Assembly: GCA_963989385.1 (NCBI GenBank)
Contig: OZ022509.1
Location: 76,158,667-76,222,666, forward strand
Direction: 5' to 3'
Length of the DNA stretch: 64,000 nucleotides
DNA from: Ctena decussata
Taxonomy: Eukaryota; Mollusca; Bivalvia; Lucinida; Lucinidae
Both the position numbers and the translations under genes were made by a program. The notes beneath the pieces were generated by a model, which was not told the origin of the DNA, searched no databases, and worked only from the letters and a program-made list of their open reading frames with translations. This document shows, one piece after another, positions 29,847 through 40,590 of the stretch. Numbering within the stretch: position 1 is the stretch's first letter; every line of letters starts with the position of its first letter.

Positions 29847-32800
29847 ATGGCGAAAAACTTTTATCCTCCTGAGAAACTTCTTTTGAGTGGAAACTTGAAA
29901 GAAAATTTTAGAAAATTCAAGCAGCAGTTTGAAATTTACATTACTGCAGCTGGAATTGAAGACAAGCCAGACGATATAAAATGTGCAACATTGTTACATG
30001 TCATCGGACCGGATGCTGTTGAAATTTTCAACACATTCAAATGGGATGAAGACGGAGACAGCCCAGGAGATGATAAGAAAATGGCAAAAGTGCTGGGAAA
30101 GTATGAGAAATACTGTAGTCCCAAAAGCAATTTGACATATGAGAGACACCAGTTTAACATTCGAAATCAGCACGAAGGTGAATCTATTGACTCTTATGTG
30201 ACAGATCTTAGAATTTTGTCAAAATCATGTGAGTTTGGAGACTTGTTAGATTCGCTTATCAAGGACAGACTTGTCTGTGGAGTAAAACAGGACCCTGTGC
30301 GAAGCAGATTACTTCGAGAAACAGACCTTACTCTCCAGAAAGCAATTGACATGTGTCGTGCTGCAGAAACATCATCAAAACAATTGAAGGCAATGCAAGG
30401 CATGTCAGCTGAAGGAAATGTTGACATTGTTAGAAAGAAAGTGTTCAGGAACAAACAAAACACAAGTGCGGACAATAAAGCAGTGACTTCACAAATATGT
30501 GGAAAATGTGGATATAAACATGAACCACGTAAGTGCCCTGCTTTTGGTAAAATTTGCAAAAACTGCAATAAAAGAAACCACTTTGCTAAGAAATGCAAAA
30601 GCAAGAAAATGCATGAATTGCAAGACAGTGACAATGACTCAGACATTTTCTTAAATTCAGTAGAAACTGAAAAGCAAGTAAATGACTGGAAAGTAAACGT
30701 CAAAATCTTGAAAAAGAATGTTAGTGTGAAACTTGATACTGGAGCTCAGTGCAATGTATTACCACTGCATGTGTACAAACAAATTAGCAATAAGCCACTT
30801 CAGAGATCAAAATCAAGATTAGTGTCCTACTCAGGTCACAGATTAAACACTGTTGGAAGAGTTACACTATTAGTATCAACTAGAGACAAGTATGTTCCCA
30901 TAGACTTTGAAATTGTCAAAAACAAAGCAACACCAATATTTGGACTTAAAACTTGTTTGGAACTCAATTTAATTTCAAGACTGTATGGTTTAAACAAATC
31001 AGCAACAAGTGAAGAAATTCTTGAAAATTTCAATGATGTTTTTGAAGGATTAGGATGTTTGTCAACGGAATATAAGATTCGGCTAGATAAAGATGCTAAG
31101 CCAGTGATACATCCGCCAAGGAAAATTCCGTTCGCTCTGAAAAACAAGGTAAAACAGGAATTAAGTCGACTAGAAAGAATGAGGGTCATTGAAAAAGTAT
31201 TAGAACCTACTGAATGGGTAAATTCGCTAGTTGTAGTAGAGAAACCAAACAAAGATGTACGATTATGTTTAGACCCAAGAGACTTAAACAAAAGTATTTT
31301 GAGGGAACATTATCCAATGAAAACAGTGGAAGACGTAGCAGCAAAAGTGAGTAATGCAAAAGTTTACAGTGTTCTTGATGCGTCAAACGGATATTGGCAA
31401 ATCAAATTGACAAAAGACAGTCAAAAGTACACAACATTTAATACACCATTTGGAAGGTATAAGTATTTAAGATTGCCTTTTGGAATAAAATCGTCCAGTG
31501 AAGTTTTCCAAAGAACTGTGTCACAGATTCTAGAAAATCAGGATGGTTGTGAAATAATTGCCGACGATATTCTAGTTTGGGGAAAAGACACGCAAGAGCA
31601 TAATGAAAGACTTTGTGCTGTTCTAGAGAGAATCAGACAGGCTAACATGAAGTTGAATAAAGCTAAATGCAAAATAGGACTGTCTGAAGTAGCGTACGTT
31701 GGACATATTTTTGGTCCAGATGGATTAAAACCTAGTGAAGAAAAGATTCGCGCTATTCTTGAAATTCCAGAACCCCATAATAAGAAAGAATTGCAAAGGT
31801 TCATGGGAACTGTGAATTATCTAGGCAAATTTATTCCAAACTTATCAGGAATAAATCAGCCACTACGACAACTTCTTGAAAAAGACGTAGCATGGCATTG
31901 GGACAATGCACAAAAAGAAAGTTTCAAAGAACTGAAAAAGGCTATAACTACAGCGCCAGTTTTAAAATACTATGATGAAAATGAAGATGTAGTGTTATCA
32001 GTGGATAGTTCCAAGAATGCATTAGGTGCTTGTATTCTACAAAATGGACATCCTGTTGCATATGCATCTAGGTCACTCAATAAATCTGAGCAAAATTATG
32101 CGCAGATTGAAAAGGAAATGGCAGCGATCGTATTCGGAGCAACGAAGTTTCATGAATACATTTTTGCCAAAGGTCGCATTCATGTAGAAAGCGACCATCG
32201 TCCATTAGAAAGTATTTTTAAGAAACCTTTATCACAAACACCGCCAAGAATTCAAAGAATGATGTTAAAGGTGCAGAAATATGACCTCAGAGTGAACTAT
32301 AAAAAAGGTACTGAACTATATATTGCTGACACATTAAGTAGAGCATGTATCAGTAAAAATGAGGATTACATCTGTGATTCTGACTATAGTGTTTTCAGCA
32401 TAGAAACTCTCCCTGTTTCTCAAGCAAAATTGTCAGAGCTTAGAGAAGAAACACGCAAAGATATGGAATTAACCATTCTCAAAGACATAGTCTTAAATGG
32501 ATGGCCAGAAAACAAGAAACAGCTTAATCAACGTATCACACACTATTGGAACTTTAGAGACGAAATTTCATATTTCGATGGATTAATGCTCAAAGGCGAA
32601 AAAGTGATTATTCCTAAGTCCATGCAAAAATCCGTAATTGAGCAGATACACCAGAAAAGTCATCTAGGTATAAACAAGTGTATGAACAGATTAAAAGATG
32701 TTTTCTTTTGGTCAGGAATGGCTGCACAGATAAAAGACATTATTAGTCAATGTGCAATATGCAATGAATCCAGAGGAGCGCAGCAAAAAGAACCAATGAT

Positions 32801-33722
32801 ACCGCATGAAGTACCAACCAAGCCATGGGAAATATGTGCTACTGACTTGTTTGAACTTGACAGAGAGACATACATTGTCATTGCGGATTATTATTCAAAA
32901 TTCTTTGAAGTCAAGAAAATTGCTAGCAGCTCAAGCAAAACAGTTATCAATGTCCTGAAAGAGAATTTTTCCAGGTATGGAATTCCTGTCATCTTGAAGA
33001 GTGACAATGGTCCTGCTTATTCAAGCATGGAGTTCAAGGACTTTGCTAAAAACTATGGATTTAAACATGTAACATCCTCTCCAAGATGTTCACAAAGCAT
33101 GGGATTTATTGAAAAGAATGTGCAAATATGCAAAACACTGTTGAAAAAGGCTAAGAAAAGCAACAGTGATCCATATTTAGCATTGTTAGAGTTTCGAAAC
33201 ACTCCAATTGATGACATTAATTTGTCACCTACACAAATGCTGATGGGTAGAAGGACTCGTACCCAGTTACCGGTTAATGAGTCTCTTCTAAGACCAAGCC
33301 ATGACGACAGAAAAGTGCAAAGAGCGCTGAAAAAGAAGCAGCATATACAAAAACAATACTACGACCGTGGAGCAAAACCACTACCAGAATTAAATCCAGG
33401 GGACCAAATCCGAGTTAGAAATGACAACTCATGGGAACCGGGCATGGTAGAGAGTAAAGCCGACACACCGAGATCGTACAACATACATACGGACAAAGGT
33501 CAAATGTTACGCCGAAACCGACGTCATCTGATGAAAACAACGGAGAATAGGAAACCAGAACCGGAGGTATTCTACGACTGTCAAGAGGAAATTCAAAGTG
33601 ACAATTCAGTTTTGGATAATAGCACTTCAAATTCAGATTCACAAAATGCCACAAGAAAGTTTACATCTAGTAATAGAGAAGTGAAAATTCCAAAAAAGTA
33701 TGATGAATTTGTGATGAAGTGA
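29847..33722 (+). CDS. Steamer-like Gag-Pol polyprotein (1291 codons)
   Basis: A single open frame beginning MAKNFYPPEKLLL, 78 bp after the LTR. Approximate domain order: Gag matrix/capsid-like 1-200; two zinc knuckles, CGKCGYKHEPRKC (218-230) and CKNCNKRNHFAKKC (237-250); aspartic protease with LDTGAQCN (about 297); RT with DPRDLNK, SVLDASNGYWQIKL and the active-site box IIADDIL (about 571; most relatives have YXDD); RNase H starting SVDSSKNALGA (about 719); integrase zinc domain H-X3-H..C-X2-C (HQKSHLG..CAICN, about 934-975); and catalytic core Asp in ATDLF (about 998), Asp in KSDNGPAYS (about 1052) and Glu in GFIEKN (about 1089). No stop or frameshift interrupts it, so it could encode a functional polyprotein. 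It would act in a cytoplasmic particle and then in the nucleus. Confidence 0.9.
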   Translation: MAKNFYPPEKLLLSGNLKENFRKFKQQFEIYITAAGIEDKPDDIKCATLLHVIGPDAVEIFNTFKWDEDGDSPGDDKKMAKVLGKYEKYCSPKSNLTYERHQFNIRNQHEGESIDSYVTDLRILSKSCEFGDLLDSLIKDRLVCGVKQDPVRSRLLRETDLTLQKAIDMCRAAETSSKQLKAMQGMSAEGNVDIVRKKVFRNKQNTSADNKAVTSQICGKCGYKHEPRKCPAFGKICKNCNKRNHFAKKCKSKKMHELQDSDNDSDIFLNSVETEKQVNDWKVNVKILKKNVSVKLDTGAQCNVLPLHVYKQISNKPLQRSKSRLVSYSGHRLNTVGRVTLLVSTRDKYVPIDFEIVKNKATPIFGLKTCLELNLISRLYGLNKSATSEEILENFNDVFEGLGCLSTEYKIRLDKDAKPVIHPPRKIPFALKNKVKQELSRLERMRVIEKVLEPTEWVNSLVVVEKPNKDVRLCLDPRDLNKSILREHYPMKTVEDVAAKVSNAKVYSVLDASNGYWQIKLTKDSQKYTTFNTPFGRYKYLRLPFGIKSSSEVFQRTVSQILENQDGCEIIADDILVWGKDTQEHNERLCAVLERIRQANMKLNKAKCKIGLSEVAYVGHIFGPDGLKPSEEKIRAILEIPEPHNKKELQRFMGTVNYLGKFIPNLSGINQPLRQLLEKDVAWHWDNAQKESFKELKKAITTAPVLKYYDENEDVVLSVDSSKNALGACILQNGHPVAYASRSLNKSEQNYAQIEKEMAAIVFGATKFHEYIFAKGRIHVESDHRPLESIFKKPLSQTPPRIQRMMLKVQKYDLRVNYKKGTELYIADTLSRACISKNEDYICDSDYSVFSIETLPVSQAKLSELREETRKDMELTILKDIVLNGWPENKKQLNQRITHYWNFRDEISYFDGLMLKGEKVIIPKSMQKSVIEQIHQKSHLGINKCMNRLKDVFFWSGMAAQIKDIISQCAICNESRGAQQKEPMIPHEVPTKPWEICATDLFELDRETYIVIADYYSKFFEVKKIASSSSKTVINVLKENFSRYGIPVILKSDNGPAYSSMEFKDFAKNYGFKHVTSSPRCSQSMGFIEKNVQICKTLLKKAKKSNSDPYLALLEFRNTPIDDINLSPTQMLMGRRTRTQLPVNESLLRPSHDDRKVQRALKKKQHIQKQYYDRGAKPLPELNPGDQIRVRNDNSWEPGMVESKADTPRSYNIHTDKGQMLRRNRRHLMKTTENRKPEPEVFYDCQEEIQSDNSVLDNSTSNSDSQNATRKFTSSNREVKIPKKYDEFVMK

Positions 33723-34298
33723 TTCTAAATTTGGATTATACAGGGGCACAATAATCCCCTATATAATAATTATTGTGGTAAAGATACGTAATCTTTACAA
33801 GTCTTTACAACAAAGCATATAACTTTCAGGTTTGCCTAAAATGTACAAAGGTATATTTTTATTGTTTGGGCCAAACACAGAAAATTTCTATTTTCTTAAT
33901 TATTCTAAAATCGAGAAAGTTTGGGAAAATAAGTACAAAACCTGTTAATTCAATGCTATGTTGTTATCTTTCTGTAAACAGTGAAGTAGATAGCTTTAGG
34001 ATGATTATGATAGTACTCTCTTATCATTCAGTTAATGGCAAAGATACATTCTTACAGTAATTACTAAATGGATCTTTACATTTGCATATCTGATCAAAAC
34101 TGATGATTTCGGAATCTTACCGCAGTTAAACAAATACTTAAACAGAAACTGTGTGAGAACATTTATATCAGAAAAATAACTGAAACATTTTGGTAGACTA
34201 GCCAGATTATATAGAACTTTAGCAGATATATTTTGACCTGCATTTTATAAAATATATATATCTTTTAAATTTATATATTTTAAACTTAAAGAGGGAGA
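33723..34298 (+). other. Steamer-like element: 3' untranslated interior and polypurine tract
   Basis: AT-rich, non-coding, about 575 bp; no env-like ORF. It ends with AAAGAGGGAGA (34288-34298), the polypurine tract, immediately before the 3' LTR. Confidence 0.75.
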
Positions 34299-34501
34299 TG
34301 CAGAGTATTGTATCAAGAGTTGTAGCTAGTCTATCAGACAGAAGCTTCTTCATTACTAAGGTTTATCAGCCGCCTCTCAGTATTATAGTATAAGCCTGTG
34401 TATCAACATTGTAGTTCTTTAATAGCAGTCTTCAATATACAAATAGTATAGTTAAATGGTGTTTAGTTATTTCTGAGTGTCTCATAGCCCACAAACATAA
34501 C
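34299..34501 (+). repeat. Steamer-like element: 3' LTR
   Basis: 203 bp, 202 identical to the 5' LTR. Flanking bases after it (AGTTC) do not match the bases before the 5' LTR (TAGCG), so no target duplication is visible. Confidence 0.9.
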
Positions 34502-35878
34502 AGTTCTTTCCTGAACTCGAGGGATTCGTTGAGAGGCTGCCTGGTCATTGTGTTTTATTGAGACTACGATGCTTGTCATGGCATGTGTCCCACAGTCCCC
34601 TGGAAGGATCTAATAAATAGCAAGTGATCGTATAGTTTCTACACTTTTATTTATCTATTTCTCACAACCCAGGTATCCCATTCAGCCACGTTCCATCTAC
34701 AAAACCTAGTCTGCTCTTACTTACCAGGGGAGGTCTTTTATACTTTCTCTGGGACTATTTATTGAGATATTACTACGCTCTAAAATATCTACGCAATTTC
34801 GAAAGGAGAGCAATTTGTCTGGAATCTAGTTCAAATGGTGAAGGTTTACAAAGAAATGACAACTATATGTACACTCTGTGATAGACCTCCCGTAGCAAGT
34901 CATTTTATTGTTTCACACTATCATACATTTAATTTTGGTTTAGGAATTGTTTTTAAATGGTGAATAAAATATTATATATAATTATTACTTAAGCCTAGAA
35001 ATGACATTATAGTTAAAGTACTTAAGTTGGCAATAAACATTAAAATTAAAATATCTAAAAGATTTGAAAAGTATCAATATTAAAAAAGTACATGACTACA
35101 TTGCAACTTCAGTACTACAGTTTATTCAATAAAATCAATAGTGTTTTTCATTGTGCTGTAGTTGTTTAGCTTTTTAAGTTGATAAAGTTCCAAGTAAATC
35201 ATAATTTCCAATAGTCTTGGTGTCATATTTCAAAGGATACAGAACTTCCAGGAGAAAGTGTTTGCTTATCAGTGTTGATTTTTCCATATTGATTTTATGT
35301 TCCAAAATTCAGGGAAAGTTTTGGCAACTGTTAATTCTCTCAGGTAATTGATTTCCATAGGAAAATGTATCTAAAAATCAATATAACTGTTCAGTTCCGG
35401 TAGTATATAGATTAAACTGTGCAATCCATTTCTTTCTCGATGTATGTCCATTGTATGCCTTATCTCATTGGCGTCCATGAGAGCAGTTTTAGAAGGATAG
35501 TTTCGTGGCAGTCTACTATAGTTTAACTTTGACTTGGTAACACCGATATATACATATCCTGTCTTAGAAAGGAACAATTCATAGTTTACATCCAGTTATT
35601 TACTCTGTTTTTACAACTTATTTACATCCATCCTTCTAAGTAGTTTACTCCGTCTGGGTCCCCACCAAACAATGATTTATATTGTGTAATTGTCGTCCCC
35701 TGTGATGATCAACACAACACACCACCACCTCCTGCGTCACTTCGCTGGCAAACCCTTCTGGTGTAACGTCCATCCACAGTCCCCTTACATGTATAACGTA
35801 CATAACTAGTCTATATACCATATCTATCAATTCCGCGGTGTTTATCCATATCATGATTGAAATCTATTTAGTTTTTTT
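34502..35878. other. unassigned non-coding stretch
   Basis: AT-rich. Two minus-strand ORFs (35371-35577 and 35645-35854) are about 68 codons each, with no motif I recognise. No repeat structure seen. Confidence 0.4.
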
Positions 35879-36525
35879 TAGCTCACCTGAGCCGAAGGCT
35901 CACAGGTGAGCTTACAGTATAGGCAGGCATCCGTCGTCCGTCCGTCAACATTTTCAAACGACATCTCCGCTGAAACTACAAAGCCCATTGTAACCAAATA
36001 TATAGCATTTTGACAAAACTTTCATAGTATAATAGGAAAATTGAAAATTTCCATTTATTGCTATATCGCTGCAGATATTTTGACAAAACTTTGTATTACA
36101 GAATTGTTCCTGGAGTAGTCCTCTAGCAACCGCATGAATTTATGCAAATGGCACAATTTGGCTGGTTGCCATGGTAACCAAATGGTTAAAAATAGAAAAC
36201 ATACTCAAAAATCATCTACTTGGAAACTAATCGGCCGATAAAGCTGAACTTTCACTGAAAAGATCTTAGTAATAGCCTCTATTTGTTGCCCATGTGGTTT
36301 TGTTACTATGGCAACTTAAAGTTTCCATAGACTTATGATGGGGAAAATGTAAATTAGCATTTATTTCTGTGTTACAGTAGATATTTTGACAAAAGTTTTA
36401 TAGAAAAGTTCTCAAGAAGTAGATTTCAAACTTCTGTCATATTGTACAATTTGCCTTAGAGCTACTTACCCCTGAGTGCTGCAGATGAGTGGACTCAGGT
36501 GAGCCACAGGACCAATCGTCCTCTG
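35879..36525. repeat. pearl/Helentron-like element D (GCTCACCTGAGCC type)
   Basis: Starts with hairpin GCTCACCTGAGCC-GAA-GGCTCACAGGTGAGC (35881-35911), then a short CCGTCGTCCGTCCGTC microsatellite (35928-35946). The body has two or three diverged units carrying 'TATTTTGACAAAACTTT.(A)TA' (36007, 36076, 36372) and 'CC(A)TGGTAACCAAA'-type text. It ends ACTCAGGTGAGCCACAGGACCAATCGTCCT, complementary to the start and with its own small AGGAC/GTCCT stem. Confidence 0.75.
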
Positions 36526-36984
36526 GTTTTGTAATGTTTTACTATTGTTTTGTTGGTAGTTGTATATTGGAAGTTAAATTGTTGTATGATGGTTTCTGTG
36601 CTCTTCATTATGTTTTTTAATATGCCAAAATGTTTTCTTTTCACGTAACCAGCAATTTTTTTTCCTATTTATGTGTCTAAATGTCCAGGTGATCTGTATT
36701 TTCCGATTTTTTATCTTGTCTTTGACGTACTTTTCTTTATTTTCACATCTACGAGCATACTCTTTGTTAATAAGTGCTTCTAAAAGAAACTGCGCATGAA
36801 TAGGGACACATTTACTACAATCTCGAGAATCTCACGCGAACTTTCTAAACATGTGGAGATTTTCTTTCTTGATCAGGTAACAAAGATGTGTCCGTCCGCC
36901 GTCCCTGGTTACAGTTAGATATCTAAACATATAGCCCGGTCACTGATTCAACTAAATAATTATCTCTTAAATGGAACCTATGAT
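36526..36984. other. unassigned, upstream flank of the giant Gypsy element
   Basis: No gene or clear repeat. The last four bases before the LTR, GTAT (36985-36988), form the target duplication. Confidence 0.4.
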
Positions 36985-36988
36985 GTAT

Positions 36989-38882
36989 TGTAACGGCGTC
37001 TGACTATTGGCTGTTATTTCTTCGTTTGTTCCATAATCAGTATCATATCTACTGTTTTCATATCGTAAACACAATCTTGGATTCGCAAAACGAAACATGG
37101 TCGAGCGAAACATGTGTCAACTTCGCATCGCATTTTCCTTTCAAATACGGTCTGACAGCAAGATTTCACTCCTAGATTATAAAATTCTAATGCTAAGTGA
37201 ACTAAGCATACCCTTTTTAGTCACTTTAATCGGTTTTTGTAGCTGTATTTTTCATCTATTCCTGTTCAAAAGTTTGATTTCTAAGCTGTCATTCGCGCTT
37301 GTTTTGGCTTCAATATGTAACTGAACCATAAGTTCCGAGTATTCCGTATAAGTTGCTATGCGCGTGCACTGGTTTCCGCTCTACTATACTTTCCAATATG
37401 GAGCGCATTGGCATTTGGAAACCTGTGGGTGCTATAAATACAGATACGCAGGCGCTGAATCTCTTGTTGCGACTGATACCAGCAACGAACTGTCGTCTGT
37501 TCCAGACCCTCTCTTAACACCTTGAAGCTCTTGAGCCTGAATTAAAATCTACTACAACTAGCTTGAAGTTTCTGATTGCTGGCGTAATGCCATATAGAAA
37601 GCTTAACCAGCCTGGGCCCAAAGAGGTCTGAATAATCTTTGACTCTTCCCCACCCATCTATCCAGGCGAGCCCTGCGCCCTTCTTGACTGAACACCTTTC
37701 TATCCTTTTTCTAAGGCGAAGTTGGCACAGGTTTTATTCTTAACATCTTAAAAAGTATTTTGACTTGATGAATATAACTTTTATCAGAACTTTATCGATC
37801 AATAAACGTTGTTTGTAGACATTCTTAGTAAGAAATAGTTCCGTACGCCTTGAAAGGCGCACCTTTGAAAGAAGACAAATACAACAACAACAATCCAGCT
37901 TGTCACCGTGTTCAACGCTGTATGCGGGTTGTAGACTGTCAATTGGTAACACGTGGATTGTAGATAAATTAACTATCTTTATGCATTACCATACTTTAAT
38001 TGAGAAGAGCTATTAGTTTTACAAAGGCGCGCCTTTGAGGGAATACAACAACAACAATCCAGCTTGTCACCATGTTCAACGCTGTATGCGGGTTGTAGTG
38101 GCTTGTAGACTGTCAATTGGTAACTCGTGGATTGTTGATAAATGAACTGTCTTTATGCATTATCATTAACTAAGCTTTAATAGGGTAGATCTATTGGTTT
38201 TACAACAACCTTCTTGAAAGGCGTGGCAATTGTAATTTACGGTCATTATAAAAGGAGTTTATATGTAGGTTAACCGTTGATATTCTTTCGCCGTTTTAAT
38301 ATAATTGATGACCCATTTATACGATGCAACTAAGTAGATCTTTCAGTCTTTACGGCATATCAATTTGATAATAGTAAATAAATTATTATTGTAATCTGTT
38401 TTGAAGGCTGATTTGTACAATGGAAATAATAGGGTTTACATTTATATTCTGAGACTGATTGTACAAATATTCATCAAGATATAAATGAAAGCAGAATTTG
38501 TGTGTAATTTGTCAATATTTAAGTGGAATGTTAATTGTCCAATGAAACAAGGAGTCATATGAAATGATTGTTTCCATTGTGTAACTCATTTATAAGCTAT
38601 CGGTTCTAAACTTTCAATGTAATGTTTCATATTTAAGATACCCCAGCTAATTAGTATATTCTGAATAATAAGGTAATCCAGTTAGTTTATTATCAACTAT
38701 TGTTAAGGGCAAACATAATAAACTTGTAAAATTGAAATAAAATGGCTGGCTGTCTATTCACTTCCCATTAGCATTGAGTACGACCCAGGTCGAATCCCCA
38801 AATATTCATTGTAGCGGCACTATCGCCTCCTGACCTGTCAAAAGTATTTCAGTTAGAAGCACGACCAGGTGGTGCCGGTACA
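36989..38882 (+). repeat. giant Gypsy: 5' LTR
   Basis: 1894 bp. Likely promoter: TATAAATA at 37433-37440 within GTGGGTGCTATAAATACAG. Contains two direct repeats of about 170-180 bp (37853-38021 and 38024-38203) sharing CAACAACAACAATCCAGCTTGTCACC; the second opens with the 16-bp palindrome CAAAGGCGCGCCTTTG (38022-38037). Poly(A) signals AATAAA occur near 38386 and at 38736-38741. Small ORFs inside (for example 37097-37324) are identical in both LTRs and not considered genes. Confidence 0.92.
37433..37440 (+). promoter_or_regulatory. giant Gypsy: LTR TATA box
   Basis: TATAAATA, about 445 bp into the LTR; initiation about 30 bp downstream (37465-37475) is expected. The duplicate lies in the 3' LTR at 51891-51898. 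Confidence 0.6.
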
Positions 38883-38885
38883 ATT

Positions 38886-38903
38886 TGGTGTCAGAAGTGG
38901 GAT
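38886..38903 (+). promoter_or_regulatory. giant Gypsy: tRNA-Leu primer binding site
   Basis: TGGTGTCAGAAGTGGGAT starts 4 nt after the LTR and complements 18 bases of the 3' end of animal tRNA-Leu as I remember it. The same tRNA primes the Steamer-like element in this window. Confidence 0.8.
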
Positions 38904-39192
38904 ATAAATAATAAAACACAAAAGACAGTTTGAAGCAAGATTTATTTGATAGATAAATCACAAGGCATTTTCGGGCTGCCACAATACGGATATTGGCTGT
39001 TGTATGATCTGTTGTTCTTGGTCAGTTTGGAGACCGGATGTTCAAGTGTTGAGCCTGTGATCCCTGCAGTTGAATACCTGGAAAATTAAAAATAAATAAA
39101 ATCCTGGTGTATGGTCTTTGCTACTGGGAACGTGGATTTAACATAAATATACCTGCAACAAAAACAATTAAATACATTTGCTGAAGTTCAAT

Positions 39193-40590
39193 ATGGCCAG
39201 TGAGGATAAATCTAATGATTCAATGAAGGAAGATACCATAAATAACCCATCCACATCACAGCAAAACATATGCAATGAAACGTATGATGATGGCCATTCA
39301 GTTGCGAGTTCTGCTGGTTCCTTGCAGTTGTCTCTTCTTGAAAGCAAGTTAGATACAGAAATGACAAAAATGGGTAGGATGGTACAAGATACCGTTTCTT
39401 CTCTTTCTGAGATCATGAACCAGAAACTAACAGAAATAGACACAAAATTTAATAACTTTGTTGCTGACCTGATTCCAAATAGTCAAAACCTGAATGTCAA
39501 TTCTTCAGTTGCTCAAACAATCCGAGAAAATTCTGAGACTGGTGCGCCTGCAATTGCATGTAGCTCCCGTTCAAAGGGCGACAATTCACAATTTAGAATG
39601 AAACCTCAGAATTTTTGTGGGACCACAGATTTTGATGAATTTTTATCACAGTTTGAGATTACATGTGAAATTAACGGTTGGCAGTACAGAGAGAAATCTC
39701 TGTACCTCGCAGATTGTTTGACAGGGGATGCACGTTCCATCTTGAGTGAGCTTGATCATGATGGAAGGCGTGATTACAATACTTTGGTTGAGAAGCTTGC
39801 AAACAGATTTGGCTCGGTGAATAGGTCTGAAATATATAGAGCACAGTTAAAGTCGAGAGTAAGAAATAGGGGAGAGTCAATTCCTGAGTTGGCTCAAGCT
39901 GTTTAGAAGCTTGTTCGTCAAGCATATCCAGGTGTAAATAAGGATGTAATCGAGACTTTGTCTATTGATATATTTATTGATGCTCTGACAGATTCTGAGA
40001 TTCGTTTGCGTGTCAGGGAGCTTGGTCCAAAGACACTAGCTGATGCTGAACGTACAGCTTTGCGCTTGGAATCACATAAAATCGCCGATAAACAACGTTC
40101 GCGGTTGGTTGGCCAACTTGAAACTGACCCTAAGCAAACTAACAATATCCAGGGTGAGTCAAATAAACAACTTGAGACACTTAAAAATTCGATAAATTCA
40201 CTTTCAGATCAGGTGAAAAACATGAGAAGACAAAATCAAAACAAAAGTGACAATAAGTTTGTCTATGGTAATCAACAAAATAATCAGAACATAGGTTGGA
40301 ATGGCAGATATAACAGGCAGTATCAAAATAATATTCCTCATTCTTATGGTACACAGCAAAGATCTTTTGGACCTTATAGGGGTAACAACTCTCATCAAAA
40401 TAGAAATCATAACTATTACCAAAACCAGCCTGCACAGAATCCTCGTGCTGGTGCAAATGACTCTAATTCTAGAAACAGGCAAAATAATGCTAGACAGCAC
40501 GTTAACAACAGAAACAGATCCGCACAGCGAGATAATAATCAGGGAAACTGGAATCAGTCGGTTTGGGGGGCCACAACCCGACAACATTAG
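39193..40590 (+). pseudogene. giant Gypsy: gag, interrupted by one in-frame TAG
   Basis: ATG at 39193 (MASEDKSNDSMKED..). The frame stays open to the stop at 40588 except for a single TAG at 39904-39906 (..PELAQAV stop KLVRQAYPGV..). N-terminal coil-like Ser/Asn-rich region (residues 1-130), then the capsid-type Retrotrans_gag region ('FRMKPQNFCGTTDFDEFLSQ', 'GWQYREKSLYLADCLTGDAR', 'LVEKLANRFGSVNRSE') and, after the stop, 'FIDALTDSEIRLRVRELGPK'. The C-terminal tail is Gln/Asn/Arg-rich (nucleocapsid-like) with no CCHC knuckle. Gag would form the particle. The lone stop may be a recent point mutation or a readthrough codon. It overlaps pol by 28 nt. Confidence 0.85.

Larger units (their letters stand above)
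29567..34501 (+). mobile_element. Steamer-like LTR retrotransposon (Ty3/Gypsy, Mag-type), apparently intact
   Basis: 4,935 bp. Contains 203-bp LTRs differing at a single base, a tRNA-Leu primer site, one long uninterrupted gag-pol frame and a polypurine tract at the 3' LTR. Size, short LTRs, tRNA-Leu priming and a single fused Gag-Pol frame are the features of Steamer and Steamer-like elements of bivalves (Steamer itself is about 5 kb). I see no target-site duplication, which is odd for so young a copy. Membership in the Steamer clade is inferred from architecture, not alignment. Confidence 0.8.

Noticed and set aside
35371..35854. Two minus-strand ORFs of about 68 codons
   Set aside because: No motif, no repeat relation and no splice signals I could support.
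37097..37324. 75-codon ORF present identically at 51555-51782
   Set aside because: The identity is explained by its position in the two LTRs; it has no domain and lies upstream of the TATA box.
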